Assembly (NCBI GenBank): GCA_963700255.1
Contig: CAVOWW010000004.1
Location: forward strand, 28,950-92,949
Length of the DNA: 64,000 nt
Reading direction: 5' to 3'
Source of the DNA: UBA10649 sp963700255
GTDB taxonomy: Bacteria; Actinomycetota; Actinomycetes; S36-B12
Shown here piece after piece: positions 56,573-64,000 of this stretch. The notes under the pieces are model-generated. The model searched no databases. It saw only the letters and a program-made list of their open reading frames with translations, and was not told where the DNA came from. Position numbers and translations under genes: made by a program. How positions within the stretch are numbered: position 1 is the first letter of the stretch; every line of letters begins with the position of its first letter.

Positions 56573-57478
56573 ATGACGGACGCGCAGGCCTACCGAGGTC
56601 GGGTTGTGGTCGGGTTCGACGGGTCGGACTCGTCGACGAAGGCGGCGCGCTGGGCAGCGGACGAGGCACGCACTCGCGGCCGGGGCCTGGCGCTGGTCCA
56701 TGCGATCCTCCCGCCCGTGACGACCGGCGGCCTCGGCGTGGGCCTGCCACCCAGCCTCGACCTGATCGAGCAGCTCGAGCGCCAGGCGAAGAACCAGCTC
56801 GACATGGTGGCGTCGGGCTTCGACGGCGTCGACGTCACGACCCATATCGCTGTCGGTGCGCCCAGCGCGGCGATGCTCGAGGCCTCCGAGACGGCGGAGC
56901 TGATCGTGATGGGGTCGCGGGGTCGCGGAGGATTCGCCGGTCTCCTGCTTGGATCCGTCGGCGCCCAGGTGGCGGCCCACTCCGCCTGCCCCGTCGCCAT
57001 AATCCGCCAGGCCGCGGCGCCCGGTGCCCGCGGCATCGTCGTCGGCATCGATGGCTCGCCTGCCGCTGAGGCCGCCCTCGCGTTCGCGTTCGACGAGGCC
57101 AGCCACCACGGGTGGACCCTGGTTGCCCTGCACGCCTGGGATGTCCCGTCATACGACTTGCTGATCGTCCCCAACGGCCCCGTTCCGGTGCCGCTGACCG
57201 ACGTCGCCGACGACGAGGTCCGCCTGACCGCGGAGGTGCTCGCGGGCTTCCGCGACGACTACCCCGACGTCGACGTCGAGGAGCGCCTGGTGCGCGGCCC
57301 CGCTGTGCAGTCTCTGGTCGCGGCCTCGTCGAGCGCGGCCATGATCGTCATCGGCACGCACGGGCACGGCCCCGCGATGGGCGCCCTCCTGGGTTCCGTG
57401 AGCAACGGCCTGCTGCACAAGGCCAAGGTGCCGGTCGTCGTCGTTCCACCCCAGCTGACTGCTCCGAGCGCCGCATGA
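56573..57478 (+). CDS. Universal stress protein, tandem Usp domains
   Basis: 301 residues, two Usp domains each with the ATP-binding pattern: GSRGRGGFAGLLLGSVGAQV in the first and GTHGHGPAMGALLGSVSNGL in the second. The closest known type is the tandem-Usp, ATP-binding stress protein of the mycobacterial dormancy regulon. The ATG at 56573 is preceded by DosR-like boxes and a leaderless promoter. Overlaps the CBS gene (ATGA). Confidence 0.9.
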   Translation: MTDAQAYRGRVVVGFDGSDSSTKAARWAADEARTRGRGLALVHAILPPVTTGGLGVGLPPSLDLIEQLERQAKNQLDMVASGFDGVDVTTHIAVGAPSAAMLEASETAELIVMGSRGRGGFAGLLLGSVGAQVAAHSACPVAIIRQAAAPGARGIVVGIDGSPAAEAALAFAFDEASHHGWTLVALHAWDVPSYDLLIVPNGPVPVPLTDVADDEVRLTAEVLAGFRDDYPDVDVEERLVRGPAVQSLVAASSSAAMIVIGTHGHGPAMGALLGSVSNGLLHKAKVPVVVVPPQLTAPSAA

Positions 57479-57891
57479 CCGCCGCCGAAGACCTCAGCAA
57501 CCGGCGGGGCCCGCGCGTCGCCGACCTCATGTCCCGCCCGGTCCTCACGGTCGAGGTCGCAGAGTCCCTCTGGGACGCTTGGCAGCTGCTCTTCGTGTCC
57601 GGACTCCGCCATCTGGTCGTGCTCGACGGCGACGGCTCGAGCCTCGGAGTGCTGAGCGACCGGAGCATCCTCGCCGAGGTGCCGGCGACCGCCGACCACC
57701 TCAGCCGGCGCCGCGTCGGAGACGTGCTGGCCATGGTGCCGCTCGTGTCCGTCCGCCCGGACGACGAGCCCCTGACCGCCGCACGCCTGATGGTGGCGAA
57801 CACCATCGAGGCAGTGCCGGTCCTCGACGGCGACGGTCGCCTGCTGGGAATCGTGACCGAGTCCGACATCGTCCGGTGGCTGGTCCGCTGA
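57475..57891 (+). CDS. CBS-domain pair protein
   Basis: 138 residues: two CBS motifs (VADLMSRPVLTVEVAESLWDAWQLLFVSGLRHLVVLDGDGSSLGVLSDRSIL and VGDVLAMVPLVSVRPDDEPLTAARLMVANTIEAVPVLDGDGRLLGIVTESDIVRWLV). Such pairs bind adenine nucleotides. Its ATG overlaps the Usp stop, so both belong to one DosR-controlled transcript, similar to hypoxic-response CBS proteins of mycobacteria (inference). Confidence 0.9.
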   Translation: MTAAEDLSNRRGPRVADLMSRPVLTVEVAESLWDAWQLLFVSGLRHLVVLDGDGSSLGVLSDRSILAEVPATADHLSRRRVGDVLAMVPLVSVRPDDEPLTAARLMVANTIEAVPVLDGDGRLLGIVTESDIVRWLVR

Positions 57892-57909
57892 CGCCCCCGG
57901 CCGACCTCC

Positions 57910-57915
57910 TAGGCT
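57910..57915 (+). promoter_or_regulatory. Leaderless minus-10 element for orn
   Basis: TAGGCT, six bases before the ATG of orn. Confidence 0.6.
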
Positions 57916-57921
57916 GTCCGC

Positions 57922-58568
57922 ATGGCCAATGGCAATGATCGGCTCGTGTGGATCGACCTCGAGATGACCGGGCTCGACCCGAGTACTGACGAGATCGTCG
58001 AGATCGCCTGCATCGTCACCGAGGCGGATCTCACCGAGCTGGACGCGGGTATCACCCTGGTCGTGAAGCCATCCGACGCGCCGCTCGCAGCGATGGACGA
58101 GGTGGTCGTGCGCATGCACACGGACTCGGGACTGATTGACGAGATCCCCGCGCGGTATCGCACTCGCTGACGCCGAGGCGCAGGTGCTGGACTACGTGCG
58201 TGGCCACATCCCCGAGGCCCGCAGGGCTCCCCTGGCCGGCTCGAGCATCTACGTCGACCGCGGCTTCCTCAGCCCGCTACATGCCCGACCTCGACGCCCA
58301 CATGCACTACCGCCTGATCGACGTCTCCAGCATCAAGGAGCTCGTGCGGCGCTGGTTCCCTCGCGTGTACTTCGCGACGCCGGAGAAGAACGGCAACCAC
58401 CGGGCCCTGGGCGACATCAGGGAATCCATCGCGGAGATGCGCTACTACCGGGATGCCGTCTTCGTCCCGCTCCCCGGGCCCGACTCCCCCACCGCTCAGG
58501 CGCTGGGCCAGGCCCACGTCGTCGACCACGGTCCTGCAAGCGCCACGCAGGACGTCCCCCTCCTGTAG
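57922..58568 (+). pseudogene. orn: Oligoribonuclease (two frame breaks)
   Basis: Three frames give one DEDDh exonuclease of about 214 residues: LVWIDLEMTGLDPSTDEIVEIA (first Asp/Glu) to SGLIDEIP; after a break near 58155, GIALADAEAQVLDYVRGHIPEARRAPLAGSSIYVDRGFLS; after an extra C near 58274, RYMPDLDAHMHYRLIDVSSIKELVRRW and KNGNHRALGDI. All catalytic residues are recoverable. Orn degrades 2-5-base RNA ends and is usually indispensable, so the breaks are probably errors. Confidence 0.85.
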
Positions 58569-58637
58569 CGGGTGCCGACCCGGCGCACCACCGCCCCTCC
58601 GCTCCGGTAGGCTGACGACTCCGCGCTTGCGCGGAAT

Positions 58638-58711
58638 GGTGGGTGTAGCTCAGCTGGCAGAGCGCTGCGTTGTGGTCGCAGATGTCGCGGGTTCAAGTCC
58701 CGTCACTCACC
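58638..58711 (+). tRNA. tRNA-His (anticodon GTG)
   Basis: Extra 5' G, acceptor GTGGGTG/CACTCAC, D arm GCTC/GAGC, anticodon loop TTGTGGT, T arm GCGGGTTCAAGTCCCGT, discriminator C. Its 3' end is repeated at 62436-62462. Confidence 0.95.
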
Positions 58712-58718
58712 CTGATGA
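58692..58718 (+). repeat. attL-like direct repeat (3' end of tRNA-His)
   Basis: 27 bases from the T loop to seven past the tRNA, identical to 62436-62462. Confidence 0.75.
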
Positions 58719-58743
58719 AGGCCCTTGCGATGCAAGGGCCTTC
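58717..58743 (+). terminator. Terminator hairpin after tRNA-His
   Basis: Perfect 12-bp stem GAAGGCCCTTGC/GCAAGGGCCTTC with a three-base loop directly after the tRNA. Confidence 0.8.
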
Positions 58744-59063
58744 TGCATCGCATCGGGAGTCCGCCCCGCCGCTGCCGTCTTCGGTCCCCCACATGTCCTG
58801 GACACGGCGACGCCTCACCAGCCGCATCCGCGGAGCGTGATCGCAGCGCACGCACGGTCGGTCTTCTGTCGGTGGCCGGCGCAGTGGGTCCCGGGTGAGG
58901 ACGTCACCCGGGACGCATCGGGCGTCAGCGTCCGCGCAGCCGCTAGGGCTCGGGCGCGGCCGCCGCCTCACGGGTGGGCGACGTGCGTGCGTCCCGAGGG
59001 TGGCCAACCCGTGGCTGCCACGCTCCGATGAACAAGCACACAGTGGGTGGCGGCACCCGACCT
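58744..59063. other. Intergenic region after tRNA-His
   Basis: 320 bases with no credible gene on either strand; ends at the operator region of the next operon. Confidence 0.5.
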
Positions 59064-59108
59064 TGCCTGAGAACGATGCTTCTCGTATGATGAGAATCAT
59101 CATTCTCA
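59064..59108 (+). promoter_or_regulatory. Promoter with tandem palindromic operators
   Basis: Minus-35-like TTGCCT (59064), minus-10 TATGAT (59086-59091), spacing 16. Two 18-bp palindromes with half-site TGAGAA lie at 59068-59085 (TGAGAA N6 TTCTCG) and 59091-59108 (TGAGAAT N4 ATTCTCA), centres 23 bp apart. Probable operator of the TetR regulator two genes down; a Fur/Zur-type site overlapping at 59087-59103 is the alternative. Confidence 0.7.
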
Positions 59109-59118
59109 GGAGGTCCCC

Positions 59119-59682
59119 ATGAGCAGTGCCGCATGCCCGCCGCTCCCCCCTTTCACCCAGGAGTCAGCGCGGGCGAAGGTGCTCGCCGCCGAGACCGCCT
59201 GGAACTCCCGCGACCCACAGAGGGTGGCCTCGGCGTACACGTCGGACTCCGTGTGGCGCAATCGAGACCAGTTCGTCGCCGGCACGGACGAGATCGTGGC
59301 GTTCCTGACGCGCAAGTGGGAGCGGGAGCTCGACTATGCGTTGCGCAAGGACCTGTGGACGTTCGGCGGACACCGGATCGCCGTCCGATTCCAGTACGAG
59401 TGGCGCGATGCCTCCGACCAGTGGCACCGCTCGTACGGGAACGAGCTCTGGGAGTTCGACGACCTGGGCTACATGCGCCGACGCGAGGCCAGCATCAATG
59501 ATGTCGCCATCTCCGCGGCCGATCGGCGCATCCACGGGCCACGGGCCGAAGGGGACACCAGCGGGATTCCGCTAGATGGGCCCCGCGGGCACCCTCACCG
59601 ACGTGAACGCGGAGCGGCGCATCCTCGACGCCGCCGACCGCCTCTTCTACGTGCGTGGCATCGAAGGCGTGACTATGGCTGA
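59119..59682 (+). CDS. DUF1348 / SnoaL-like (NTF2-fold) protein
   Basis: About 150 residues match DUF1348: FTQESARAKVLAAETAWNSRDPQRVASAYTSDSVWRNRDQF, KLxWTF-like RKDLWTFGGHRIAVRFQYEWRD, and LWEFDDLGYMRRREASINDVAIS. The open frame runs to 187 residues, but the tail past about residue 150 is Arg/His-rich and overlaps the TetR gene; a base change near 59540 would bring it to the TAG at 59573, directly before the TetR ATG. AGGAGG precedes the ATG. Enzymatic role unknown. Confidence 0.82.
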   Translation: MSSAACPPLPPFTQESARAKVLAAETAWNSRDPQRVASAYTSDSVWRNRDQFVAGTDEIVAFLTRKWERELDYALRKDLWTFGGHRIAVRFQYEWRDASDQWHRSYGNELWEFDDLGYMRRREASINDVAISAADRRIHGPRAEGDTSGIPLDGPRGHPHRRERGAAHPRRRRPPLLRAWHRRRDYG

Positions 59683-60154
59683 CGTGCGTGACTCTGCCGG
59701 CGTGTCGCTGCGGCGCCTGTACTCCCTGCACCCGTCGAAGGGAGATCTCGTCGCGGCCTGGCTGACGGACCGCCACAACCGCTGGATGCAGTGGTTCGCC
59801 GATGCCGTTGACGCGCGGACCGCCGCAGGTACGGACGCCCTCCTCTCCACCTTCGACGCACTCGACGAGTGGGTGGACACACCGGGCTACCGCGGGTGCG
59901 CCTTCCTCAACTCCCTGGCCGAGGCCAGCCAGATCGACGACGCGCATCGCGCCACCATCGCCGACCACAAGCGCTCGCTCATCGACTACCTGGCCTCCCT
60001 GGCCGCACGTGACCACCCGCACGCACCGGAGTGGCTCGTGCTCGCGATGGCCGTCCTCATCGACGGAGCCATCGTGCAGACGGCGGTGTTCAACGATCAC
60101 TCACCCATCGCTGCGGCGCGGATCGCGGCCACCCACCTGCTGGAGGACGAGTGA
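59576..60154 (+). CDS. TetR/AcrR family regulator
   Basis: 192 residues. N-terminal HTH: ERRILDAADRLFYVRGIEGVTMADVRDSAGVSLRRLYSLHPSKGDLVAAWL; the C-terminal ligand domain ends LAMAVLIDGAIVQTAVFND. Second gene of the operon and likely autoregulatory through the palindromes at 59068-59108. Ligand unknown. Confidence 0.9.
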   Translation: MGPAGTLTDVNAERRILDAADRLFYVRGIEGVTMADVRDSAGVSLRRLYSLHPSKGDLVAAWLTDRHNRWMQWFADAVDARTAAGTDALLSTFDALDEWVDTPGYRGCAFLNSLAEASQIDDAHRATIADHKRSLIDYLASLAARDHPHAPEWLVLAMAVLIDGAIVQTAVFNDHSPIAAARIAATHLLEDE

Positions 60155-60795
60155 ACCTCCATGTCGACTCGCTGTGGCGGTATCCGGTGAAGAGCATGGG
60201 CGGCGAGAGCCTCACGACCGCTGAACTGACGAGCGACGGAGTGACAGGTGACAGGGTGGTCCATGTCCGCGGCCCGGAGGGCGTCCGAACATCGCGGCGC
60301 CAGTACCTGCTGCTCGGCCTGCACGCCACCCTGGGTCCCGACGGCGAGCCCCTGGTCGACGGGCTTCCCTGGTCGTCGGCCGAGGTCCTTGACCGCGTCC
60401 GAGACGCGGCCGGAGATGACGCGACCATCGTCCGCTACGACGGACCCGAGCGGTTCGACGTGCTCCCGCTGCTCGTCGCGACCGACGGCGCTGTGACCGA
60501 GTTCGGTCGCGACGTCCGACGACTGCGCCCCAACATCGTCATCGCCGGTGTGCCCGGGCGCGCAGAGGCCAATTGGGAGGGCGCCACGATCCACATCGGT
60601 GACGCAGTCATCCTGCTCGACTCCCTTCGCGCACGGTGCCCCATGACGACTGTCGACCCCGACACGCTCGAACGCGATCCCGAGGTCCTGCGCGACATCG
60701 CTCGTCGCTTCCGCGGCCGCCTTGCCCTCAACGCGGAGGTCCTCGCGCCAGGAACGATCAGCGTCGGTGACCCAGTCCGGATCCGCCTGCCCTGA
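60151..60795 (+). CDS. MOSC-domain protein
   Basis: 214 residues: MOSC N-terminal beta barrel (LWRYPVKSMGGESLTTAELTSDGVTGDRVVHVRG) then MOSC core (RPNIVIAGV, GDAVILLDSLRARCPMTTVDPDT) with the conserved Cys. MOSC proteins transfer sulfur or bind molybdenum cofactor; related enzymes reduce N-hydroxylated compounds. GTG overlaps the TetR stop (GTGA). Confidence 0.9.
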   Translation: MNLHVDSLWRYPVKSMGGESLTTAELTSDGVTGDRVVHVRGPEGVRTSRRQYLLLGLHATLGPDGEPLVDGLPWSSAEVLDRVRDAAGDDATIVRYDGPERFDVLPLLVATDGAVTEFGRDVRRLRPNIVIAGVPGRAEANWEGATIHIGDAVILLDSLRARCPMTTVDPDTLERDPEVLRDIARRFRGRLALNAEVLAPGTISVGDPVRIRLP

Positions 60796-60839
60796 AGGAG
60801 TCACCCGGTCACCGTCCAAGTGGTCGGGGAAGGCGGTCG

Positions 60840-61990
60840 CTATCGGTGCTTCCGGTCGGTCGCGGCCACGGCCCGGAGGACCTGCGGAAGAAAGCGGAAC
60901 GGCAGAGGCGGCTGAGCCACGTCGAACGTGCCGGCCAGTACGACGCCGAGGTCGGGGCAGTGGAACAGCCAGGTGGCGGTCGATCCGGTATGGCCGACCA
61001 TGGGCGGGATAGCAAACAGGGGCGAAATCCACCGAGCCGGCGCGTAGCGCATCACGCCGAGTCCGTACTCGACAGGGAAGAAGATCTTGCTCGGGTGGGC
61101 CTGCATCCGGTCCCACGTCGACGGGTCCGCGAACACCTCACCAGTGACGATCGCGGTCATGAACCGGACCTGGTCTCCGAGCGTCGAGATGATGCCGCCG
61201 TCGGGCACCTGATGACGCAGCGTGCCTGCGGGGCGCAGCACCGTGTCCTTGGCCCACACGTCCGTTCCCGGTTCGGGTGAGACACCGGACCGGGGTGCAT
61301 TCGGATACGACGCGGTGTCGTCCAAAGAAAGCGGTCGCAGCAGCATCGTGTCGAACAACGTGGGGAGCGGCTGACCCGCCACGGCCTCCAGCACCGCGCC
61401 GAGGAGTTGGTAGTTGGTATCGGCGTACCGGGCGCGTTGTTTGGGCGCACCGACGTCCTGCGGCGGAAAGTGTGGGGTCAGCTCGTCCCGTACCAACCGC
61501 ACGACCTCATCGAAGGGCACCGGGGCATCCTCACCTGCCAGCAGGCGCGCCTGGGCGCTTCGGCCCGCCGCCGGAGCCTCGTCGTAGTAGTCCGGCAGGC
61601 CAGAGGTGTGGGACAGCAGATGCTCGACTGTCACGGAAGCCGTGCGGTCCACCCCGTCGAGAACATGCAGCCGATCAGTGACCCTGCCGGGCAGGAGATC
61701 GACGATCTTGTCCGTCAGCGCCAGCCGCCCGCGCTCGCACAGCAGCATCGTCACGGTCGACGTGAACAGCTTGGTGACGCTGGCGATCGGGTAGCGCGTC
61801 GTGATCGTCATCGGCGCCCCAGCCACGTTCGCCGTACCGTGCGCGCCGTGCCATTGCCAAGCCCCATCGACGCGCGCAACAGCCAGCGCGCCGTGCCGAA
61901 CGTGGCGCGTCGGTCCACGGACCGAGTCAACAACGACGTGAGGCGTTCTGAGAGTTCCTCGCTCGCCGGTTCGAATGGCTCGGCCGGCAT
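60840..61990 (-). pseudogene. Serine hydrolase, beta-lactamase family class C-like (frame broken)
   Basis: Starts at ATG 61990 after GGGAGG (MPAEPFEPASEELSERLTSLLTRSV); after one base near 61915 the frame continues RHVRHGALAVARVDGAWQWHGAHG and the full beta-lactamase/esterase domain: ASVTKLF (Ser, Lys), YADTNYQLLG (Tyr-x-Asn) and GHTGSTATW. About 380 residues. Likely an esterase or D-amino-acid peptidase rather than a resistance enzyme. Confidence 0.82.
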
Positions 61991-62227
61991 GGGAACCTCC
62001 CGCACAGTGATGGTGAACGTTCCCGGCTCGGCGACGACGTAGCCAAAGACTATGCCGCCCGGCATCAGCGTCGAACGATGCCGCGCCGCGGTGGCGGTCG
62101 GACATGACATCCCGGCGCTGTCCGCTCTCACCGTGGTGACAACTCAGGGACGACGGTCCAACCGCCCTAGGTCGGCCAGACGGAACCGGTCAGCCCGCCA
62201 CCTGTGGATCCACGTCCACGCCGGTTG

Positions 62228-62440
62228 TCAGCATCGCCCAGCTGTCGGGCCTGCGAGCCTCTGCAGGACCTCGATCGCGCCCATCAGGTTGTGCGGATGG
62301 GACGACCGAACGGCCTGCACGTCGGCGAGGCCTTCGGCCTGGAGGAGGAAGTAGCCGGCGGTCCGGCCGTCATCTCCTCGGGCGTGGACCCGGCCGCCTG
62401 CTCCCACCTGCACATCCATGAGGCCAGCTGCCCGATTCAA
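62228..62440 (-). pseudogene. Possible truncated YCII/dimeric-barrel-like fragment
   Basis: About 60 residues (GYFLLQAEGLADVQAVRSSHPHNLMGAIEVLQRL) resemble the second half of a YCII-type ferredoxin-like protein. The beginning runs into the tRNA-repeat copy, as if cut by the integration. Short and uncertain. Confidence 0.35.
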
Positions 62441-62462
62441 GTCCCGTCACTCACCCTGATGA
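62436..62462 (+). repeat. attR-like copy of the tRNA-His 3' end
   Basis: Identical over 27 bases to 58692-58718, but without the rest of a tRNA. Confidence 0.75.
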
Positions 62463-62483
62463 TTCCCTGAGGGAATCCGTCGG

Positions 62484-62518
62484 AACCGCCCCCCAAATCG
62501 GCGATTTGGGGGGCGGTT
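62484..62518 (+). terminator. Strong hairpin downstream of the second tRNA-end repeat
   Basis: 16-bp perfect stem (AACCGCCCCCCAAATC) with a three-base loop; a second 7-bp hairpin, GATTCCC TGA GGGAATC, sits at 62461-62477. May be the terminator that originally followed tRNA-His. No T-run. Confidence 0.45.
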
Positions 62519-62585
62519 GGGGGGCACTTCACCCTCGAGGCGCTGCCGCCAGCACGCGGCTTACGGCGGAGCGACCCCGCCTGGC

Positions 62586-63795
62586 CTACTCGTGCTTGAC
62601 CGTCGAGTCGCGACCCAACGACTTCGCCCGGTACATGGCCGCGTCAGCCGCGGCGATCAGGGATTGCGCCGTGGATGACTCGTCAGCGACAGCGGACCCG
62701 ATGCTGGCCGTGCACACGACGTCCCGGCCCGCCAGCCGATGGGGTTCCCGCAGCGCCTGCGAGATGCGGACCACCAGGGCATCGATTTCGCTGCCAGGTA
62801 TCTCCTCGCACAGCAGCACGAACTCGTCTCCCGCATATCGGCCGAACGTGTCGGACGGTCGCACCACCTGCTGCACCCGCTCAGCGACCGACTTCAGCAG
62901 GTCGTCTCCGCCCTGATGGCCGAACTGTCGTTGATGGCCTTGAAGTGGTCCAGGTCGATGAACAGCAGCAGCACCTCGGACTCGTGACGGCTGCCGCGGG
63001 CCAGTGACTGCTCGATACGGTCGTTGATCAGGGCCCTGTTCGCCAGTCCTGTGAGCGGATCGTGAAGGGCCAAATGCTCCTGCGTGCGTGAACTGTCGGC
63101 AACCTTCCGGACCGCGAACAGCGGGACGAGAAGCAGCAGCAGCGCCAGCCAGGACCTGTCCGTGCCGACCGCCACGACGGCGACTAGCGGGGACAAAGCC
63201 AGCATCGACAGGATCGCCAGGACATGCGCGGACAGGTCCTCGGTGAAGTACTCCCACCAGGTCTGCCCGTCCCAGGAGGCCAGACCCGCCACCAGCGCCA
63301 CGTTCACCACGATGAACACCGCCCACGACGCCACCATCCACGCCACCGAAGCAGCCCAGAGGCCGTCGATGCCCACGGTCACCGTGCCTGCAACTCGGAG
63401 CACGAGCCACGCCGCGGCCACGCTCATGAGGTACATCCCGATGTTGAACAGGGCGGCGTCCAGCGTCTTTCGGCGCTGCACCTGGCTCACGAAGACTCCC
63501 AGGGCCGCGAGCAGCAGTGCCGGCGCAAGGCCCCACACGTACAGGGCCGCGAACGCGAATGCCCACCAGCCGTACGCGGGACTTCCCCCAGAGTCGTCAA
63601 GCTCACCGGAAGGAGAGACGTCGCCACGGTAAGGATCGCCATCGTGACGAATGGCCCCAAGGCGACCTGCCCGAACCAGGAGGGCAACTGCCAGACCGTC
63701 ACGGCCAGCAGGCTCCACCCGACAATTACGCAACCGAACCAAGTGATCGTCGCCACCGACACGCGGCCCAGCGAAGCGCGGAACTGCGAACTCAT
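62586..63795 (-). pseudogene. Multi-pass membrane diguanylate cyclase-like protein (two frame breaks)
   Basis: Three frames give one protein of about 400 residues. Start MSSQFRASLGRVSVATITWFG at 63795; helices to LPVSLT; after a break near 63600, GWWAFAFAALYVWGLAPALLLAALG and four more helices; linker HLALHDPLTGLANRALINDRIE; GGDEF domain with LLLFIDLDHFKAINDS, break near 62915, then FGRYAGDEFVLLCEEI (AGDEF). The AGDEF form can be active or degenerate. Membrane domain is of the MASE/7TM type without a named match. Confidence 0.78.
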
Positions 63796-64000
63796 GACCA
63801 CCCCCGAACCCTTGCCCCAACGCTAGTCCCGCCGGCCCATTGCCGAGGCACGCGCTCGCCTTTCGCCCGGTCCATTCGAGTTTGTGCCGCCTGCATTTGG
63901 ACGAACTGGTTACGCGACCTCATCGTCTCCGCGCGGCCCGTCTGGATCGCACTTGGTGCGGGTAGTGCTCGCACTCGGCCATTCGCACAGCAGTCGGCTA
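63796..64000. other. Window edge without recognised gene
   Basis: No convincing frame or signal in the last 205 bases. Confidence 0.4.

Noticed and set aside
62436..62462. Possible second tRNA-His
   Set aside because: Only the T-loop and acceptor 3' strand are present.

Overview
The window reads as chromosomal DNA from a high-GC actinobacterium. It has many GTG starts, frequent GTGA/ATGA stop-start overlaps, leaderless promoters of the TANNNT type, a mycothiol-dependent formaldehyde dehydrogenase, a wax-ester-synthase-like protein, a truncated haemoglobin, and tandem DosR-like boxes in front of a universal stress protein. Genus cannot be fixed from the sequence alone.

Layout. 1-14.7 kb is core metabolism: an SDR/DUF2867 protein, truncated haemoglobin and GH13 glucosidase in overlapping order, an M20 amidohydrolase, EttA with a thioesterase, SSB, an MFS permease, a large secreted Ig-like protein with a frame break, and an mscR/MBL-fold pair. 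At 15.2 kb a tRNA-Arg(UCU) marks an integration hot spot. A 37-bp copy of its 3' end recurs 1.87 kb away, and between the copies lies only decayed DNA with an integrase C-terminal scrap. From 17.4 to 25.7 kb runs accessory DNA: three related membrane-anchored proteins sharing one leader, secreted proteins (two with decayed duplicates), and a PD-(D/E)XK nuclease with two small partners. 26.1-31.2 kb holds a compact six-gene group 3b-type [NiFe] hydrogenase operon (HydB, cyclic-nucleotide-binding-domain protein, HydG, HydD, HydA, maturation protease). 31.2-44.9 kb holds an acidic repeat protein, two SDRs, a lipoprotein, an exported acetolactate-decarboxylase-like protein, a WS/DGAT acyltransferase, a HerA/DUF853 ATPase, an APC permease, and a three-gene operon ending in a membrane sulfatase-like protein. 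44.9-47.5 kb has a decayed tocopherol-cyclase-like gene, two lipoproteins and TesB. 47.5-55.3 kb is a Tad/Flp pilus locus (prepilin peptidase, TadC, VWA-TadB fusion, TadA, TadZ, CpaB, two Flp pilins). 55.4-58.6 kb has a GGDEF protein, the DosR-box universal stress/CBS pair and oligoribonuclease. A tRNA-His at 58.6 kb has a second tRNA-end repeat pair (27 bp, 3.7 kb apart) enclosing a DUF1348-TetR-MOSC operon with its own tandem operator and a beta-lactamase-fold hydrolase. A second GGDEF protein ends the window.

How the parts fit. The hydrogenase, truncated haemoglobin, universal stress and CBS proteins suggest a low-oxygen or energy-limited lifestyle. The Tad pilus plus two GGDEF proteins suggests surface attachment. 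The two tRNA-flanked segments are places where foreign genes entered and partly decayed.

Caution. At least a dozen single-base frame breaks, eleven of them between 48 and 64 kb and two inside the usually indispensable orn gene, look more like indel errors in the underlying sequence than true gene loss. Genes affected are marked as pseudogene for lack of a better type, with the break positions given.
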